Assembly (NCBI RefSeq): GCF_913777145.1 | Contig: NZ_CAJYPS010000003.1 | Span: 1-64,000, forward strand | Origin: an uncultured Roseateles sp. | GTDB lineage: Bacteria > Pseudomonadota > Gammaproteobacteria > Burkholderiales > Burkholderiaceae_C | DNA: 64,000 nt | Reading direction: 5' to 3' | Shown here: piece after piece, positions 35,837-45,144 of the stretch | Position numbering within the stretch: position 1 is the stretch's first letter | How the letters are laid out: each line of letters starts with the position of its first letter | The notes under the pieces: generated by a model | Told to the model about the DNA's origin: nothing | What the model saw: only the letters and a program-made list of their open reading frames with translations | The model's database searches: none | Position numbers and translations under genes: made by a program

Positions 35837-35886
35837 TTCCTCTCCTCGTGGGTGTGTGTGACGCTCGGATTCCCGTGCGGGCTAAC

Positions 35887-36093
35887 GTGTCATGGAGCGA
35901 CAGCCAGCGCCTCTTATCAAGCAGATTTGCTGCATAACAAAGATGGCATTGGATGTTGTAAGCGGTTGATTTGCAATGTTTTATCCTTTCGGCTGCTGTA
36001 CTAACAGCTCGCCAAATTTCTGACAAAAGCGGCACGCTGTTACAAGTAGCTGAGGCATGGATGGTCACAAAGCTCCGCTGAGTTGGCCATCCA
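35887..36093. other. non-coding stretch ahead of the SLATT cassette
   Basis: This AT-richer stretch lies upstream of the cassette on the minus strand, where an attI and integrase promoter would be expected. The minus strand carries TTTGTTATGCAGCA, a little like the attI direct repeats of class 1 integrons, but no second repeat or integrase gene is seen. Together with repeat copy 2 and the tail to 36472 it makes a 636-base interval without a supported gene. Confidence 0.3.
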
Positions 36094-36127
36094 GGTTTGC
36101 CCCGCCGCGTCAGCGGCGGGGCAAACC
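36094..36127. repeat. perfect 15-base-pair hairpin next to repeat copy 2
   Basis: GGTTTGCCCCGCCGC (36094-36108) pairs perfectly with 36113-36127 around a GTCA loop, which reads TGAC on the minus strand. It lies 7 bases past the end of repeat copy 2 in that copy's orientation, exactly where copy 1 has its own unrelated-sequence hairpin with a TGAC loop. Confidence 0.75.
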
Positions 36128-36134
36128 GGCTGTT

Positions 36135-36415
36135 GGCTGTTCCGGGGCTCCCCTTTGGAGCCGCCGAGAAGCGCAGAACGGCGAGGCGCGTGCGCAGCAC
36201 GCCTCAAGATCTGACTCGCGGCCCTTGTTTGAGCGGAGCGAGCGCAGCGAACGAAGCGAGTTGGCCGCGGCCGAGGTGACCGAGAAGCGCAGGGAACCCC
36301 TCGCACAGCGAGGGGCGGCGGAACAGGGGCCGCTCTTTGCCTACTTTCTGGCGGGCCAGAAAGTAGGTCGCCTGCCGGGGCGAAATCCCGGCATGGGCCT
36401 CGCGCATCAATCCAA
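36135..36415 (-). repeat. 281-base hairpin-rich repeat, copy 2 (inverted)
   Basis: Reverse-complement copy of 31208-31488, about 91% identical with no gaps. Its internal stems are CCTACTTTCTGG/CCAGAAAGTAGG (36340-36367) and CCCCTCGC-ACA-GCGAGGGG (36297-36315). In the first stem a C-G pair of copy 1 is replaced by T-A, a compensatory change that keeps the pairing. Open frames across it are spurious. Confidence 0.85.
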
Positions 36416-36472
36416 GCCGAACTCGTAGTTCGAGCGGTATCCAAGCCCGCTACCGAACCAACAGCGAGTCAT

Positions 36473-38869
<2,397 letters not shown>

Positions 38870-38893
38870 GCGGTTTCTCGTAAGCTCGCCGCT

Positions 38894-38924
38894 ATTGAAA
38901 TCCCTGTAGCCGCTACAGAGTCAA
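38894..38924 (-). promoter_or_regulatory. MerR-type promoter/operator of the metal ATPase gene
   Basis: On the minus strand: -35 TTGACT (38924-38919), -10 TTCAAT (38899-38894), separated by a 19-base spacer containing the dyad CTGTAGC-G-GCTACAG (38904-38918). The over-long spacer with a central dyad is the hallmark of MerR-family activation, where the metal-bound regulator twists DNA to align the boxes. The sequence resembles CadR/PbrR operators. Confidence 0.9.
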
Positions 38925-38961
38925 GCCCTGCGGCGCTGCCCCTCCTTTGCTGACCCGCGCC

Positions 38962-39408
38962 ATGAAGATCGGTGACCTTGCCGCTGCCGCCGCCACGCCG
39001 GTGGAAACCATCCGCTACTACGAGCGCGAGGGGCTGCTGCCCGCGCCGGCGCGCACGGCCGGGGGCTTTCGGGTCTACGAGGCCCAGCACCGCGAGCGCC
39101 TGCAGTTCATACGCCACTGCCGCGGGCTGGACATGTCGCTGGACGAGGTGAGGGCGCTGCTGCGCTTTCGCGACCAGCCGGGCGCGGACTGCGGCGACGT
39201 GAACGCGCTGCTGGACGAGCACATTGGCCATGTGTCGCAGCGCATCAAGGAACTGCGCGCGCTGGAGAAGCAGCTGAAAGGTTTGCGCCAGCGCTGCGGC
39301 AGCGCGCGAGCGCCCGAGCAGTGCGGCATCCTGCAGGGCCTGGCCGAGGCCGCGCCCGCCAGCCCTGCCGAGGCGGGGCCGCACCGGCGCTCGCTGCACG
39401 GGCACTGA
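38962..39408 (+). CDS. cadR: MerR-family Cd(II)/Pb(II)-responsive regulator
   Basis: A 148-residue MerR protein: N-terminal HTH (KIGDLAAAAATPVETIRYYEREGLL), dimerisation coiled coil, and metal-binding Cys residues in GADCGDVN, LRQRCGS and EQCGIL, the CadR/PbrR pattern. I chose ATG 38962 over TTG 38947 because it gives the standard MKIGDLA N-terminus. It is divergent from the ATPase and binds the dyad between them. Confidence 0.92.
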   Translation: MKIGDLAAAAATPVETIRYYEREGLLPAPARTAGGFRVYEAQHRERLQFIRHCRGLDMSLDEVRALLRFRDQPGADCGDVNALLDEHIGHVSQRIKELRALEKQLKGLRQRCGSARAPEQCGILQGLAEAAPASPAEAGPHRRSLHGH

Positions 39409-39427
39409 GCGCCAGGCACAGCGCGCC

Positions 39428-39462
39428 AAGATAAAGCCCCGCCGGCTTGCGCGCGGCGGGGC
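39428..39462 (-). terminator. factor-independent terminator, minus strand
   Basis: GCCCCGCCG (39436-39444) pairs with CGGCGGGGC (39454-39462) around a 9-base loop. On the minus strand the stem is followed by TTTATCTT, so it ends transcription of the PEP-CTERM gene. It may also slow plus-strand transcription leaving cadR. Confidence 0.7.
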
Positions 39463-39486
39463 GGTTCAGGCCGGGGCCGTGAAGGG

Positions 39487-39957
39487 TCAGGCCTTGCGGC
39501 GGCGGGCCATCAGGCCGACGGCACCCAGGCCGCCCAGCAGCAGTGCCCAGGTTTCGGGTTCGGGCACGGGGGCGGCAGTGAAGCTCAGCGAGGCCGAGCC
39601 GGAGTCGCTGGTGCTGATCTGGTAGAAGGCGTAGGGCGAGCCGAAGCCGTCGAACAGGTTGACATCCATCGCACCCTGGAAGGTGGCGTTCAGGCCGATG
39701 ACGGCGCCGTTGTCCACCACCACGTCGGCGGCGCCGGTGATTTCCTGGGCCAGCGTGAAGGTCTGGCCGCCCAGCGTGAAGTTCAGGCTCAGCAGCTTGA
39801 AAGTGCTGTCGTCGTAGCTGAAGGTGCCGGCGAAGGTCTGGCCCAGCAGGGAGCCGCCATCGAAGGCGTCGCTGCTGAAGGCGCCCAGCACGGTGTCGGC
39901 CTGGGCGGCCAGGGCGGCCGCGCCGAGGGCGGCGGCGATCAGGGTCTTGCGGATCAT
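39487..39957 (-). CDS. PEP-CTERM sorting-signal protein
   Basis: A 156-residue exported protein. It has a signal peptide (MIRKTLIAAALGAAALAAQA), a beta-rich body, and a C-terminal sorting signal: VPEPETWALLLGGLGAVGLMARRRKA region, that is a PEP motif, a hydrophobic helix and an Arg cluster. Such proteins are processed by exosortase and linked to extracellular polysaccharide in betaproteobacteria. The body has no recognised function. It lies 17 bases downstream of the nuclease gene on the same strand. Confidence 0.88.
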   Translation of the reverse strand: MIRKTLIAAALGAAALAAQADTVLGAFSSDAFDGGSLLGQTFAGTFSYDDSTFKLLSLNFTLGGQTFTLAQEITGAADVVVDNGAVIGLNATFQGAMDVNLFDGFGSPYAFYQISTSDSGSASLSFTAAPVPEPETWALLLGGLGAVGLMARRRKA

Positions 39958-39974
39958 GGCGTTACTTCCTTTGA

Positions 39975-42900
39975 TCAGAACTTGAAGTTGGTGGCCGACA
40001 TCAGAGCGGCGCAGGAGACGTTGTTCAGCTGGGCCAGCGCACGGGCACGCTGCGGGCCGGCGCTGCCGTCGGCGTCGATGTTGACGATGGCGTTGGCGCC
40101 CGAGGTGGTGCAGGTCACATAGCCGGCGGCCAGCGGGTCGGCGCTGGCAATGCCCAGCGAGGCCAGCAGCTTGGTCAGCACCAGCGTGTCCTTGCCGGGC
40201 ACGAAGTCGGTGATGGTGTCGCCGGCATCCAGCATGCTGCTGTAGACGAACTGGTTCTTGCCGCCCTTGCCGGTCAGCGTGTCACGGCCGGGGCCGCCTT
40301 CGATCACGTCGTCGCCATCGGTGCCGACGATGACGTCGTTGCCGCTGGTGCCGGTGATGGTCTTCACCAGGTTCAGGCCCATGACCATGGGGTCATGGTC
40401 GGACGAGCGGTAGGGCGTGGGCGTGTAGAAGTCCGGGCTGCCGGTGCTGGCGAAGGGCACCTTGAACTCGGTGTTGTAGTCGATGAAGGTGGGCTCGTCG
40501 GCGTTGATGTGCCAGGAGGTGGCGTACACGACCTTGGGTGCCAGCGTCGCGGTCGCGAAGCCGTGGTCCAGGCGGCCGGAGGAGCCATCGAACACGTAGG
40601 AGTAGTCCAGCGGGTCGAAGGCGCCCACCATGTCGACGATGCTGCCGTCATCCGTCAGCGCGGCGATCGGGTCTTCCTTGGCGTAGGAGTTGAAGTCACC
40701 CAGCAGCACCACGTCGTTGGTGCCGGCCGTGCTCTTCACCGTGCCCAGGAAGGTCTTCAGGCGGTTGGCCTGTTGCACGCGCAGCGCGTTCCAGCAGCCC
40801 TGCAGGCCGTCGTCCGCATCGGCACCGCTGCCGCTGGGGCAGGAACCCTTGGACTTCAGGTGGTTCACGACCACCGCGAACTTCTCGCCGTTGGGCAGCG
40901 CGAAGCCCTGGGCCAGCGGCGGGCGGCTGTTGACGCTGTCGGCGTCCGAGATGGTGGCACCGTTCAGCGTGAGCTTGCCGGGCTTGTAGATCATCGCGAC
41001 GCGGATGGCGTCCGTGCCCACGCCCTGGGCGGGCAGCGGCACGCTGGCGTAGGTGCCGGCGCCCATCGCGGCGTTCAGCTGGCTGACCAGGTAGTTCACC
41101 GTGGTGTTGCCGCTGTTCTGGATCTCCATCAGGCCCACCACGTCGGCGTTCAGCGCGCTCAGCTCGGCCACGGTCTTGGCCAACTGGCGGTTGAACTCGG
41201 TGAGGTTGTCCGCGCCGCGGCAGTTGCTGTTGGACGTGGCGCCGCCCAGCGAGCAGCCGGCTGTGCCGGTGACGAAGCCGCCGTTGGTGAAGCTGGTGAA
41301 GAAGTTCAGCACGTTGGCGCTGGCGATGCGCACATTGCCGCCGGTGACCTGGGGCGTGGCGACGCGCGGGTTGGTGCGCGCGAAGCTGACCGCGGCCACG
41401 TCCAGCGGCACGATCTTGTACATGCCGAAGCCGGTGTTGCTGCTGGTGGCCAGGCCGTAGTCGATGACGCCGGTGATGCTCTCGGCGGTGTCGCCGGCGC
41501 GCAGCGTGTTGTCGGCGCCGATGAAGGGCGCGGGGTTGGGGTTCTGGGCGGTGGAGCCGTCGTCCAGCAGCACGGAGCGGCGGGCGTTGTCGGCCTTCAG
41601 CGCCAGCGCATCGGCGCCCGGGCGCAGCACGTTGGTGGGCGTGTAGACGCGGCCACCGGCGGCCAGCGTGGCCTGGCCGAAGCGGCCCAGGAAGTAGTTC
41701 TGCTGGGCCATCAGCGGGCCGCGCAGCGTGACCACCATGCCTTCATAGGCTTCCAGGCCGTCGGCGGCCAGCGTGGTCAGGTCCACCTCGACCGGCGTGA
41801 TGCTGTTGCCGCTGCTCAGCACGGTGATGCCGGTGGGGCTGGTCAGTTCGGTGACCGTGTGGGCCAGCGTGTCGGTGTTGCCGGCGGCGCCGGTGTTGAA
41901 CTCGGTCACGGTGGCCGACAGGCGCACCAGCTGGCCGACCAGCACGGTGGGCGCGGTGCTGGTGTAGACGAAGATGCCGTCGGAGGTGGTGGGGTCGTTG
42001 TCGCCCACCGGGTCCTGCATGTAGAAGCCGGTGCTGGTCAGCTTGGTGACCACGCCGCTGGTGGTGACGGTCGCGCCGGCCATGGGGCTGGTGGCGCCCG
42101 AGCCCTGGATGGCCGGGATGCTGGTGAGGCCGCTGACCGCGACCTTGAAGCTGCAGGACGCGGTCTGGGCCTCGTCGTTGTCCCACTTCAGGCTCAGCGT
42201 GTAGGCGCCTGCGGACAGGCCGGCCGACAGGTTGATGGACTGCGTGGCGGCCACGCCGTCGGCGCTGGCGGCGACGAAGTCACCCAGCGTGATGCCGGCG
42301 GGCAGGCTGCCCACCACGCTGACCGCGTTGACGCGGCTGTCCGCATCGCTGGCGCTGACCGTGAAGCTGGACGCGCTGCCGGAGGCGGTGGTCACGTCGG
42401 GGCAGCTGGGCACGATGGGCTGGTTGACCGGCGTGCCGCCGCCACCGCCGCACACGTTCAGCGGCGCGCTGCTGTTGCGCGGGGCCACGGTGCCCACGGT
42501 GAAGTCGGCGCTGTTGTTGTCGGTGTCGGTACAGCCGTTGCCGTTGCGCGAGGCGGAGGCGGTGGCGCTCAGCACCGCGGTGGGCGTGCCCTCGGTGGCC
42601 GAGGCGCTGCCGTAGGAGACCAGGTCTTCCGCGCCGGTGGGTGCGGCGCCGCTCAGCGCAGTGCTGCTCTTGACCAGCGCCACCTTGCCCGAGGCGGCGG
42701 CCATCGCGATGCTGCCGGTGGTGCTGTCGCTCGGCACGTCGGTGGTGCCGCCGGTGCCGGCGGCCTGGCGCACGATGTAGTACTGGCCCGCGGCCAGCGT
42801 CACCGAGCCGGTGATGGGCGTGACCTGCCAGCTGGTGCCGGTGGCCGATGCGTACTGCACCGACCAGCCGGTGATGGTGACCGGCGCGCTGCCAGCATTG

Positions 42901-43049
42901 AACAGCTCGATGAAGTCCTGCTTGTAGGTGGCCCCGGTGTTGCCGCCCCCGCCATAGACCTGGCTGATCACGACACCGCTGGACGAGGCCAGCACGGCAG
43001 GTGCCGCGAAGGCCGCGGCAAGGAGGGAGACCAGGGGGCGTAGTTTCAT
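39975..43049 (-). CDS. secreted ExeM/NucH-like nuclease with lamin-tail and RTX-type domains
   Basis: A 1024-residue extracellular nuclease. In order: signal peptide (about 1-21), lamin-tail domain (about 24-150, VVISQVYGGGGNTGATYKQD), a spacer with PEP-like Ser/Thr-rich repeats, an OB-like ExeM region, an endonuclease/exonuclease/phosphatase domain (about 580-890, with LNFFTSF, VGLMEIQNSG, VVNHLKSKG, LLGDFNSYAKEDP, RSSDHDP), then a Ca-binding RTX-type segment (TSGNDVIVGTDGDDVIEGG) and a cysteine-bearing tail. It should degrade extracellular DNA, for nutrition or biofilm remodelling. A signal peptide plus RTX repeats in one protein is unusual. Confidence 0.9.
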   Translation of the reverse strand: MKLRPLVSLLAAAFAAPAVLASSSGVVISQVYGGGGNTGATYKQDFIELFNAGSAPVTITGWSVQYASATGTSWQVTPITGSVTLAAGQYYIVRQAAGTGGTTDVPSDSTTGSIAMAAASGKVALVKSSTALSGAAPTGAEDLVSYGSASATEGTPTAVLSATASASRNGNGCTDTDNNSADFTVGTVAPRNSSAPLNVCGGGGGTPVNQPIVPSCPDVTTASGSASSFTVSASDADSRVNAVSVVGSLPAGITLGDFVAASADGVAATQSINLSAGLSAGAYTLSLKWDNDEAQTASCSFKVAVSGLTSIPAIQGSGATSPMAGATVTTSGVVTKLTSTGFYMQDPVGDNDPTTSDGIFVYTSTAPTVLVGQLVRLSATVTEFNTGAAGNTDTLAHTVTELTSPTGITVLSSGNSITPVEVDLTTLAADGLEAYEGMVVTLRGPLMAQQNYFLGRFGQATLAAGGRVYTPTNVLRPGADALALKADNARRSVLLDDGSTAQNPNPAPFIGADNTLRAGDTAESITGVIDYGLATSSNTGFGMYKIVPLDVAAVSFARTNPRVATPQVTGGNVRIASANVLNFFTSFTNGGFVTGTAGCSLGGATSNSNCRGADNLTEFNRQLAKTVAELSALNADVVGLMEIQNSGNTTVNYLVSQLNAAMGAGTYASVPLPAQGVGTDAIRVAMIYKPGKLTLNGATISDADSVNSRPPLAQGFALPNGEKFAVVVNHLKSKGSCPSGSGADADDGLQGCWNALRVQQANRLKTFLGTVKSTAGTNDVVLLGDFNSYAKEDPIAALTDDGSIVDMVGAFDPLDYSYVFDGSSGRLDHGFATATLAPKVVYATSWHINADEPTFIDYNTEFKVPFASTGSPDFYTPTPYRSSDHDPMVMGLNLVKTITGTSGNDVIVGTDGDDVIEGGPGRDTLTGKGGKNQFVYSSMLDAGDTITDFVPGKDTLVLTKLLASLGIASADPLAAGYVTCTTSGANAIVNIDADGSAGPQRARALAQLNNVSCAALMSATNFKF

Positions 43050-43362
43050 GACGGGTTAGTAAGAAATGAGGGGACGGCGCGCATGCTATTGATCCTTGAT
43101 GACGATTTGATCCACCGCATTCGTGGGGGTGGTGTCGGGCATGATGCCGGCCCATGTCCGCAGATCCGTTTTTCCTCGGGGTTGGTCCCTATGTCGCGAC
43201 TGGCCCAGGGGTGCAGGTCGGTCCGCAACCTCCGCGTAAACCCGAGGATGGCCGATTGGTACTCAGGGAAAGTCCCGCCCGCCCCGCCGGCCCCCGGCTG
43301 AGGGGTCAGGTGTGGCCTGCAGGCCGCGCCGCGGGGCCGGGTCTTGCGCCAGGGGTCCGGGC
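43050..43362. other. 313-base intergenic region between divergent nuclease and ABC genes
   Basis: No gene supported; short open frames here lack features. It must contain divergent promoters for the nuclease (minus) and the ABC exporter (plus). I see an AT-rich block at 43080-43110 and a GGGAAAGTCCC partial dyad (43267-43277) but no confident boxes or riboswitch. Confidence 0.4.
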
Positions 43363-45144
43363 ATGAGCCTCACCCGCATGCTGGGCGGCTTTGTCCGCCA
43401 GCACTGGCGCGCCTATGGCGGCGCCGCCGCGATGCTCAGCTGCATCGCGCTGCTGACCGTGTGGATTCCGCACCAGGTTGGCCAGGTGGTGGACGGTCTG
43501 GTGGCCGGGCGGCTCGGTGGCACCGCGCTGCTGCTGCCGCTGGCCGAGCTGGTGGCGGCCGGTGGCGTGATCTATCTGCTGCGCGTGGGCTGGCGGCTGG
43601 CGCTGTTCAAGGCGGCCTACCGGCTGGGTCAGCGTCTGCGCGAGCAGCTGTTCGCGCGGCTGGCGCTGCAGGGGCCGGCCTTCTTCCAGACCCAGCGCAC
43701 CGGCGAGCTGATGGCGCTGGCCACCAACGACATCGACGCGGTCGAACAGGCCGCGGGCGAGGCCATGCTGGCCGGTTTCGACGGCACGCAGACGCTGCTG
43801 CTGGTGCTGGCCATGATGACCGTGGCCATTGACTGGCGCCTGGGCCTGGCGGCGCTGCTGCCGTTTCCGTTGATGGCGCTGGGCTTCTGGTGGATCTCGC
43901 GCCACCTGCAGCAGGCCGCACAGGACTCGCTGGCCCGCTTCGGCGACCTCAACCAGCAGGTGCAGGAGAGCCTGGCTGGCGTGCGCACGCTGCGCGCGCT
44001 GGGCCTGGTGGACCAGAGCCGCGAGCGCTTCGGCACGCTGGCCCGGCAGGCGGCCGAGGCCAGCTTTCGCTCGCAGCGCTGGGAAGCCGCCTACGAGCCG
44101 GTGGTGGGCATGACGCTGGCCAGCGCCACCGCGATCGCGCTGGCCGGCGGCGGCTGGCTGGTGGCGCGTGGCGAGCTCAGCATCGGCCAGCTGACCGCGT
44201 TCACCATGTACCTGGGCCAGCTGATCTGGCCCATGTTCGCGGCCGGCTGGGTGCTGTCGCTGCTGGAGCGCGGCCGGGCCGCCTGGGGCCGGCTGTCCGC
44301 GGTGCTGGAGGCGCCGCTGACGCTGCAGGACCGCGGCCGCCAGGCGCTGCCGGGCGACCTGACGCTGCGCGCCCAGGGCCTGAGCTACCGCTACGGCGAC
44401 ACGGCCACGCGGCCCGCGCTCGCCGAGCTGGACTTCACGCTGCCGCCCGGCCGCACGCTGGGCCTGGTGGGCGCGACCGGCTCGGGCAAGTCCACGCTGG
44501 TGCGCCTGCTGCTGCGCCAGGCCGAGCCCCAGGCCGGCGCGCTCACGCTGGGCGGCACGCCGCTGCCCGAGCTGCCGCTGGACGCGCTGCGCGCCCACAT
44601 CGCCTGGGTGCCGCAGGAGCCGTTTCTGTTCTCGGCCAGCGTGGCCCGCAACATCGCGCTGGCCCGCCCCGAGGCCAGCCGCGCGGACATCGAGGCCGCG
44701 GCCCGGCTGGCCGCGGTGCATGACGACATCGCGCGCCTGCCTCAGGGCTATGACACCGAGGTGGGCGAGCGCGGCGTGACGCTGTCGGGCGGCCAGCGCC
44801 AGCGCGTGGCGATCGCGCGGGCGCTGCTGAGCCAGGGCGTGGGCGCGGCGGCCCACGACGGCCCGCCGCTCTTGGTGCTGGACGACGCGCTGTCGGCGGT
44901 GGACACCGGCACCGAGACCGCCATCCTGCAGCACCTGCGCGAGCTGCGCGCCACGCGGCCGGAGCGCAGCGTGCTGGTGATTGCGCACCGGCTGTCGGCG
45001 GTGATGGAGGCGGACGAGATCCTGGTGCTGCGCCAGGGCCGCGTGATCGAGCGCGGCACCCATGGCGAGCTGCTGGCGCTGGGCGGCTGGTATGCGGCGC
45101 AGTGGCGCTACCAGCAGATCGAAGCCAGCCTGGAGGCCGCATGA
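43363..45144 (+). CDS. ABC exporter half-transporter, MdlA-like
   Basis: A 593-residue fused membrane/ATP-binding subunit. Six transmembrane helices (about 20-300) precede the nucleotide-binding domain with Walker A GATGSGKST (370-378), Q-loop WVPQEPF, signature LSGGQ (474-478) and Walker B LLVLDDALSAVD, where D508 replaces the usual catalytic Glu. MdlA of E. coli has the same LDDALSAVD. It overlaps the next subunit by 4 bases, so the two form a heterodimeric exporter. The substrate is unknown. Confidence 0.9.
   Translation: MSLTRMLGGFVRQHWRAYGGAAAMLSCIALLTVWIPHQVGQVVDGLVAGRLGGTALLLPLAELVAAGGVIYLLRVGWRLALFKAAYRLGQRLREQLFARLALQGPAFFQTQRTGELMALATNDIDAVEQAAGEAMLAGFDGTQTLLLVLAMMTVAIDWRLGLAALLPFPLMALGFWWISRHLQQAAQDSLARFGDLNQQVQESLAGVRTLRALGLVDQSRERFGTLARQAAEASFRSQRWEAAYEPVVGMTLASATAIALAGGGWLVARGELSIGQLTAFTMYLGQLIWPMFAAGWVLSLLERGRAAWGRLSAVLEAPLTLQDRGRQALPGDLTLRAQGLSYRYGDTATRPALAELDFTLPPGRTLGLVGATGSGKSTLVRLLLRQAEPQAGALTLGGTPLPELPLDALRAHIAWVPQEPFLFSASVARNIALARPEASRADIEAAARLAAVHDDIARLPQGYDTEVGERGVTLSGGQRQRVAIARALLSQGVGAAAHDGPPLLVLDDALSAVDTGTETAILQHLRELRATRPERSVLVIAHRLSAVMEADEILVLRQGRVIERGTHGELLALGGWYAAQWRYQQIEASLEAA

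Larger units (their letters stand above)
34977..35885 (-). mobile_element. integron gene cassette with SLATT-like effector
   Basis: Reading down the minus strand, the cassette begins at the crossover G/TTAGCCC (G at 35886), carries two genes in the same direction, and ends with the attC at 35084-34977. The cassette's own first bases GTTAGCCCGCAC (35886-35875) are the exact inverse of the bases opening the attC (35078-35089), the R''/R' complementarity expected of a complete cassette. Size is 909 bases. No intI gene or clear attI is visible, so this may be an orphan (CALIN-like) remnant. Confidence 0.75.

Noticed and set aside
35887..36090. Possible attI site ahead of the SLATT cassette
   Set aside because: Only a weak resemblance to attI repeats (GTTATGCAGCA) and no integrase gene beside it. 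Not enough to call.
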